DNA of 64,000 nt from assembly GCF_009905375.1 (NCBI RefSeq), contig NC_133647.1, positions 4,339,847 to 4,403,846 on the forward strand, in the 5' to 3' direction. The notes under the pieces were generated by a model. That model had not been told where the DNA came from and ran no database searches. It worked only from the letters and a program-made list of their open reading frames with translations. The DNA is from Apium graveolens. Taxonomy: Eukaryota > Streptophyta > Magnoliopsida > Apiales > Apiaceae. The translations under genes were made by a program, and so were the position numbers. This document shows, piece after piece, positions 57,701 through 64,000 of the stretch (positions are counted from its first letter, which is position 1; every line of letters begins with the position of its first letter).

Positions 57701-58945
57701 TGACTGGAATGAACTCACTCAATCACGTGTCTGTAACATATTTGCAGCAGAATCCAGATTTAGTGAAGTATGATGTTGTTCGCCTATTAGACTGATTCAT
57801 ATGCCTCGGTTATGCAGGGACTTGAGCAACAATTCCTTTGAACAATCAGAAGCTCCTGCATGGTTCTCGACGTTATCATCACTCACAACTCTGTGAGTAC
57901 TCAACAGAATCAGAAGTAGGTTCTGAAATCTTGTAAAAATGTTAAATCCCTCTGCTAAATTTTCAGGGTGGTTGAAAATGGATCGCTTCAAGGAACAGTT
58001 CCATCTGAACTTTTTAATCTCCCACAGATTCAACAAGTGTAAGCCAATAAGTGCAATATATCCAAGCTGTTTTACTGATGCACTCGAATCACAGAGAATA
58101 TTGAACCCTAGCTCTACTTGCCTATTCTTTTAACAGGGATCTGAAGAACAACCATTTTAGCGGAATGTTAAACTTAAGTGGCAGCATCAGCCAGCAGCTG
58201 GAGCTCATTGACTTGCAGAACAATTTCATATCCTATATCACGCTAGGTTCTGGATACAACAACACGTTGAAGTAAGCGAGCTTTTCTAATTCTTCAACTA
58301 CATTCAATCTATTCTTTGGCTAAACTTCCCCGATAGCAACCTTTATATCACATCTTAACTCTATATTAAGCTCTAATATCCAAGTATCCAATCTCGGACA
58401 TCTGTTATCTGTATCCTATTGTACATATACGAGTATATCTAAGCATTGTTAAGCTCTAATTCTATAGGTTAAGAGGAAATCCTATCTGCAATGGCACTCT
58501 GTCAAACATGGACTTCTGTAAGCTTCAAGAAGAAACTTCAAAGCCATACTCAACTAGCCTAGCAAATTGCGGGGACAAATCCTGTCTTTCTGAACAGAAG
58601 CTCAACCCGCAGAGCTGTGAATGTGCATATCCATACCAAGGGACATTATTCTTCAGAGCTCCCTCTTTCACAGATGTATCGAATGCTACTCTATTTCATT
58701 CTTTAGAAACGAGCCTATCGGTTAACTTCAACCTTTCTCCAGGCTCAGTTTCTTTAGACAATATATTCTTCAACAGCGAAGATTATCTTGAGGTGCACAT
58801 TGGACTGTTTCCATCAGATGGAAATTTTTTCGATATGTCTGAGGTTCAGAGATTCGATTCTGCCCTTAGTAATCAAACTTACAAGCCTCCTAATGTTTTT
58901 GGTCCTTATTATTTCATAGCATCTGATTATAAATCTGGATTTTGA
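54772..58945 (+). CDS. LRR VIII-1 (HPCA1-like) receptor ectodomain without kinase; 14 exons
   Basis: Exons: 54772-54856, 55409-55532, 55640-55711, 56373-56447, 56573-56644, 56890-57051, 57163-57237, 57329-57400, 57497-57568, 57660-57728, 57818-57892, 57967-58038, 58137-58271, 58468-58945. GT/AG sites and phases join to 545 codons plus stop. It has a signal peptide (MAAIWSLFFLLAILFMF), the LRR N-cap with DDPCGKAWDGISC, a run of LRRs each on a 69-75 bp exon, then a Cys segment (NCGDKSC and CEC before AYPYQGT) and the juxtamembrane ectodomain (FRAPSF, FGPYYFIASDYKSGF). Family members are about 950 aa receptor kinases; HPCA1 senses extracellular H2O2 through Cys in this region. Here TGA follows at once and no transmembrane or kinase sequence is seen downstream. 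It is either a secreted receptor-like protein or a 3'-truncated gene. Confidence 0.88.
54864..55235 (+). repeat. Three tandem units of about 130 bp in LRR intron 1
   Basis: Units share gttgtgttttactagaaag, gtgttaagtaac.agctcatctaa and ggactcaaa.ccgagt, then ctaaatcgagaattag. They start near 54864, 54993 and 55125, with growing divergence. Confidence 0.8.
55803..56180. mobile_element. Harbinger/Tourist-like MITE in LRR intron 3, 378 bp
   Basis: The terminal inverted repeat GGCTCCGTTTGG is at both ends, with an exact 3 bp target duplication TTA (55800-55802 and 56181-56183). Inside the left end ttgctgttgcagacaacaacag is repeated in tandem. No coding capacity. Confidence 0.88.
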
Positions 58946-59418
58946 AGACTATTGTTTCCTGGTTTAGATACTCTGCCTCCTACAAAGTAGACTAGGCTTC
59001 AACCTTCTGCAACCTTTTTTTTTCTTTAAATATATTTGTATTGAATTAATGTTTACTCGAGTCTCTAAAAAATTTATTCGTGATTTTTTTTGCTTTGAAC
59101 ATTTTGAGCATGAAAGTTTCATCTTATGAATAACAAGAAAACAAATCTAACACAAAAATGTATCGGAACTATATATCATATATGCAGTTTAAAGATGATA
59201 ATGATCCATTTCATTTCAAATTACTTGTCCATTTTTAATTTTTAGTTTCTACATATATTTTAAGGTGGATTGAACATATTAAAATATTTTTAATATTTAC
59301 AAAAAGATTTTTTTTTAAATAATTAATGATAATATGTGTTCAATGAGTGCACGATTAATTTTAAGCAGAGGAAGTACTAATTTCGACTCATTAGTTGGGG
59401 AAATAAATAATTAAACGG
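58946..59418. other. Region downstream of the LRR gene, no kinase seen
   Basis: AT-rich, with poly-T near 59015 and 59085. No transmembrane or kinase exon, and no motif such as a Gly-rich loop or HRD, was recognised on the plus strand between the LRR stop and the next gene. Confidence 0.6.
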
Positions 59419-59602
59419 TTTTTTTATTGTATGCTCATGAACACATGATAAGTACGAAAATTTATAGTTTTGGTCCAATTCGATTGATGAAGCCTTTTTA
59501 AATGCAGGGAATCCACCGCTATTGTAAAAAAGGAATTAATCAAAATGTACTAAATTTATAAATTTTCGCGATTATCATGTGCTCATGGCACGTAATAGAA
59601 AA
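59419..59602. mobile_element. Hairpin MITE of about 184 bp
   Basis: About 50 bp of inverted similarity: the left arm contains gctcatgaacacatgataa...cgaaaatttata; the right arm, reversed, contains gccatgagcacatgataa...cgaaaatttata. The loop is about 75 bp. The superfamily could not be set, as no clear target duplication was found. Confidence 0.65.
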
Positions 59603-60442
59603 TTCGATAATCATATACTTCAATACTGCACACTGACCAGATAAAATTTGGATATTAACAATAAATTTCTTTGGCATTATAAAAAAACCTTAAGAATATA
59701 TATTTGATGATAAAAAATAAAAATTCAAAAGCTACCATTTTAGGGTATAAAGAGACGACACAACCCTAATTCTACACTACTCGATCTATATTTTAGTTCA
59801 GACTCAACCAGTGAGAACCACATTGACAACTACTAACTCAACAAGTATGGAAGTCAAATTGAAGTACACTATAAACAGATAGAGATTGGTGTGTCGAGCA
59901 ACAATACAGTTCCACAAATATTTTTTTTGGGTTGATCCTGGGTGACTAGAAATCTACTAGGGGTAACAAAAAGGTTAAGCTTAATATAATTGTCGATGCT
60001 TTCCAACCAGGGATAACAAAAAAGAAAAGAGAAGAAAACCAAAGCTTTCCGAGCTCATGCATGTTCTAATCTAAATGGGTATCGTAGTGTTGTAGCAGCA
60101 AACAAGGTCGATACTTTTTCTAAAAAGATCAAGATAGAAAACATACTCACAAAAGTGCACAAGTGAGATCTATTCAAAAGAATCCTTTCCCTTCTATAGT
60201 ATGCTATTCATAAGATCTCTTGTCACTGCAAACAGATAAGAATGCCTATGAAAGCACATCAGTTACTTCATATTCAATATAGAAAGATTGACATAAATAA
60301 GCAGCAAAAACAGCTCAATCATTAGAAAAGAGCACGATAGTTTTATTAATTGAACAGCAAGGCACATATGATACCATACCATAGAGCAGATGATTTAACT
60401 ACGAATGGGATTTTAAGAAGCTTAAGGAAAAATAAAATTGTC
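59603..60442. other. Spacer and 3' flank of the Arg/Asp-rich protein gene
   Basis: AT-rich. The part nearest 60442 should contain the 3' UTR of the minus-strand gene. No other gene seen. Confidence 0.5.
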
Positions 60443-63400
60443 TCAATGTGTACTTTCAGGTGAATGATGTATCCGACTTAAATTTACTGACCCAGACTCA
60501 ACCGACTCTGGCATCATTGCCTCATCAGACACATCAGACAAAAGCATAGTACCACATTTAGTTTCAGTCAACTTGTGGTCATTGTCAGCACAATGACCGA
60601 CTACAGGACTGCTAGATGGCATCTCTTCAATTTTAGGAAGCAAAGGAGGGCTGGATGGTTCTACGTTTTGCAGGGAGGTGGATATATTCTCCTGCCTGGA
60701 TACTGGATCCACCTCCATTTCCGTTATGTTCGCCATTTTAGGCTTCCCCTCTGATCCCACCATATTGTCAATAGGAGATGTCTCATCCAACTTCTTGCAA
60801 GCAAATTGGCTTGCCTCCGAATCCCTTGGCAAGTCAATATGCTCCTTACGATCTAAGACTGCATCTTCTGTTCCTTGCCCATCACAAAATGAAACAAGCG
60901 CTCCTGAATTACCCTCAGTCAATGCAGCTTTCTCATTATCCAAACCCGGGACCTTGAGGTACTCCGAATTGGGAGTTTGCACACACTCTCCATTTGCAGC
61001 TCTAGTTTCTCCTTTCTGCTTCTCATAAAGAGACATTGCTTTCTGAAAGTTCAGAGCAGCTATAAGAACTAAATAAAAGTAAAATGATGATAGTGCATAA
61101 ATTTTGTATAATCAAGATACATATTCTGCATGCTCTTACTCATTAGACACACACACATACTATTCTTTATATTAAACTAGAACATATAGCATCCATGTAT
61201 ATTACTACCACTATTAACAAGAGTCATAAAACAGATCCTCCAACATTTTTAGAAGGATCAATAAACTAAATCCACTCAATGACTTTAAAGTATGCAAATG
61301 TTGCATTAGCAACATATAAATGTTGCTTAAAAACTGTATGTGACATGGAAGTTGAAAGACTGAAAGTATTGAGCACGTCCAAACAATGTTAAACTTATCA
61401 AAAAACCAAGTAACATACAAACAATGCACTTCTGCGACGAGCACAAATACTGTAGCTAGAAACATGAAATTTATTATCTATTATACAAATTATCAAAATT
61501 GACGTCTAGGATATATACAAACATCTCATTAGTTAATAAATACTTGAAGTAAGCATGTACCTGAAAAACAGAATTATTTATAGCAGAACTCATAATCTGA
61601 TCAGAGACTTTGACGTCTAAAGCTTCCTGCTATAAGAGAAATAAGAATCAGAAAAGTAATCTGGCAAAAAAAAAGGAATAAAAAAGATACTGAAGAGAAT
61701 TTAATACAATTCAAGTTTCAGAATAACTACACTTTACCTCCACGCATAAAATCTTGAAATCTTCCTCAATTGCAAGTGTGTTATGGTCAAAGTCCAATAA
61801 GCTAGTCAACTTGTGGTACAACTCAGGTTCAGTAAGATCTGTTGAGATATCAAGCCTGGACAAATAAACATTGTATTCATGAATATCACCCTTCATCGAC
61901 ATCTGCAAATTCTCGCGACTCTCCAATGAAAGATTCTCTGGAGTGTTCAAAGTCACAGGAAGAGCATCAAAAGACTGCACATCAAGGCTATCAGCTTTAA
62001 CAATTGTCTGATTTTGTTCATTCTGTGCTTGCTGTCCAGACACAACATCATCACCTTTCGAATGTTTCAAATCCTCTTTCTGAGTAGATGTCAAGTCTGT
62101 GCTCAACCCACTATTCGGCCCTTTCCACAAGTCTCCACTTGTGTCCCATGCTCGATTGCCCATCTGAGTCCTATTTTGGTCCCAATCTACTCTCCCGTAA
62201 CTACGATTATCGTCACTGAATACTGAGCTATTTGCATCCCATCCGTGAGGGGCAGAGTCATCTACTGAATTCCGCCAACCAAGTTGACGCCCATGGCCAG
62301 GGAATCGATCCGCATCTGACATATGATAAGGAAGGTTGTGGTTCATATCCATTGGAGGTCTAACACCAAACATAGGTGGAGAAGGAAACTGTTGCATTAC
62401 AGCATGAAAACCTGCAGGAGGTGGACCATGCGGAAAAGGTATGTAACCATTGGCCACTGGGGAAGGCCAGTTTGGGATACCTTTCCAAGCATTTCCTTGG
62501 GATCTTCCCATATTAGAATCACTGCCTCTCCTATGACGATTGTTGAACCTACCTCTATTATCATCTTCCGAAGGGCCAAAAGCTGAAGGACTGTCTACAC
62601 CTGTCCTGAACGGAGGTGGAGGAGGTAATATGGATCTAGAATTGCTAGAGAAGTTTCTGGTGAAAGGAGAAGATGCAGATGATTTATCTCCATCTGCTTG
62701 GGAATACTCATCAATAGCATGTGTGTGCATAGGCAACTCTCGACCTCCTTTTCCTTCCCTCCCAGAATAGTCCCTTGGACCACCACTTCTTTGACCAGAT
62801 TCTTCTTTATCAATAGACCGCCTAACATCAGTTCTATTCAGATGTCTCCTATCATTACTTGTTGATGATGGGGATTTATCCACTGTACGTAAGGGTGAGT
62901 CTCGGGCATCTGATCGCAAGCGTCTATCAGCCGAAGATTCATTGAACTGGCTATCATCCTTTTGAACGGATTTTTCCAATAACCGAGATGAAAGCACCTT
63001 CTCATTCTGTTTAGTGCCATTATACTCTCTTCCAGAGCTTCCATTCTGCCGCATCCTCTCTTCATAACCATAGTCTCTGTACTTGGATTCTTCAAGCTTC
63101 GAAACCCTACAATCATTTATAGAACAGCCAACAACTGTTAAGGCAACTTTGGGTAGTTCATATAAAATAATAATAATATTATTTGCATATTTAAAAGGTA
63201 TCAGTTCAACTACATAATTTGTGATGTTTCTGTTTATGCACTATGAATACATACGATAGCAGTGTTGACAAAAGGAACAAAAGTTTAAAAGCATCATCAC
63301 CAGATAATCTAGTCTACTGTGGAGCATCATATACAAAGTATTCACAAAGTTACTAGTATAAAACAAACATACCTGTAATGATCTCTAGCAGCATGAGTGC

Positions 63401-64000
63401 TGGAACTAGGAGAACTTCTTCGACGGCTGTGATTCAATGCTACATCTGTATCTACATTCCGAAAATTAGATCTTCCTCTCTCTGTCACCAAGTCAACTTT
63501 ATTGCTTCCAGATCTCTTCTCGGTATCAAACTGTTGCTCTTTTGTACTTTGAGGCCTAATATCATTATGATCCTCTTTATCAGTTGCCTTCCTATTCCCC
63601 CTGTCGTCTTTATATCTGGAACCTCTATCTTCGTAAGGGGGACTGATATCATGATTGCTTGACTTCCTATAGTGATGATCAGAAGTATTACTTTCATCCC
63701 TCAAACGCTTCATTTCAGAATCACTAATTCGATCTCTAGAGCTGTGCTCGTCCCTGTACTTGACATCTCGAGATCTCTTGTCTCTGTCACTATCGTTTCT
63801 ATGCTTCACATCCCTGCGCTTACTGTCTCTGTCAGCATTTTCACGATGCTTTTCTTCCTTGTGCCTGTTATCTTTGTTGAGATCTTCCCTGTACCTATCA
63901 TCTCTGTGCCTGTCATCTTTGCCACCGTCTTCATGATACTTATCCTCCCTATGCCTAGTATTTCTTTCACCATCTTCACGATATTTTTCATCCTTGTGTC
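60443..64000 (-). CDS. Arg/Asp/Ser-rich nuclear-type protein (ZC3H13-like look), 3' part; runs off the window
   Basis: Exons visible in coding order: (beyond 64000)-63373, 63106-61738, 61626-61561, 61042-60443, with GT/AG introns and matching phases. The first visible exon is charged and repetitive, about 14-residue units of the type HREDKYREDGEKD, then RSRDVKYRDEHSSRD. The second is RS/RG-rich with a Pro/Gly/Met/Phe-rich middle (SILPPPPPFRTG, PHGPPPAGFHAVMQQ) and ends with a conserved-looking helical segment YLSRLDISTDLTEPELYHKL. The last exon is acidic and ends PESTH. No zinc finger lies in the visible part. Such proteins are often annotated as zinc-finger CCCH 13-like, splicing or m6A-writer associated; that label is inference. 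Confidence 0.8.
63785..64000 (-). repeat. In-frame coding repeat of about 42 bp
   Basis: The exon at the right edge encodes successive imperfect units alternating RHRED/KYRED/KHREN with D-x-K spacers. It is a coding minisatellite that keeps frame and probably extends beyond the window. Confidence 0.75.

Noticed and set aside
58946..60442. Search for kinase exons completing the LRR receptor
   Set aside because: No Gly-rich loop, HRD or DFG-type coding was seen on the plus strand before the opposing gene; kinase absent in the window.

Overview
This window is nuclear DNA from a flowering plant. The evidence is spliced genes with GT/AG introns, plant-only families (NDPK3 with an organellar transit peptide, an LRR receptor ectodomain of the LRR VIII-1 type) and abundant plant LTR retrotransposons, MITEs and Au-type SINEs. 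It looks like a eudicot with a repeat-rich genome; the species cannot be fixed from the sequence.

Layout. 1-5.8 kb: decayed minus-strand accessory (env-like) reading frame of a retroelement, split by a hAT-type MITE and followed by a field of short 'cgagaagtc' repeats. 6.75-9.6 kb: an intact single-exon HpcH/HpaI-family aldolase gene (minus), with five truncated copies of its own 3' end in tandem behind it. 11.5-14.6 kb: a seven-exon NDPK3 gene (minus, 238 aa). 16.6-19.3 kb: a seven-exon PH-domain protein gene (minus, 249 aa). 19.4-23.0 kb: MITEs, two SINE fragments and AT-rich spacer.

23.0-54.3 kb is one nested stack. A Tat-lineage Ty3/gypsy element (LTRs 23024-23869 and 53436-54303, target duplication GCTTA) has been hit by an 11.2 kb Athila element (26775-38020), a 564 bp hAT MITE (39307-39870), a 682 bp TRIM (41920-42601) and a 7.7 kb minus-strand Sirevirus-like Ty1/copia element (43798-51454). 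The Tat element has lost its reverse transcriptase but keeps its second RNase H, a mutated integrase and a spliced-looking antisense ORF. The Athila copy is young: about 12 differences between its LTRs by eye. It is nearly complete, but gag carries a 55 bp frameshifting duplication and a stop separates gag from pol.

54.7-58.9 kb (+): a 14-exon LRR gene whose frame is open throughout. It encodes only the secreted ectodomain of an HPCA1-like LRR VIII-1 receptor; no transmembrane or kinase part follows. The Tat stack ends 468 bp upstream of its start codon. 60.4-64.0 kb (-): the 3' part of a gene for a large Arg/Asp/Ser-rich nuclear-type protein (ZC3H13-like by general look), running off the right edge.

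The host genes share no obvious pathway. Gene islands at 8.6-19.3 kb and 54.7-64 kb flank the 31 kb retrotransposon block. At least five short hAT-type elements with 8 bp target duplications, two Harbinger-type MITEs and Stowaway-like fragments sit in introns, spacers and older transposons.
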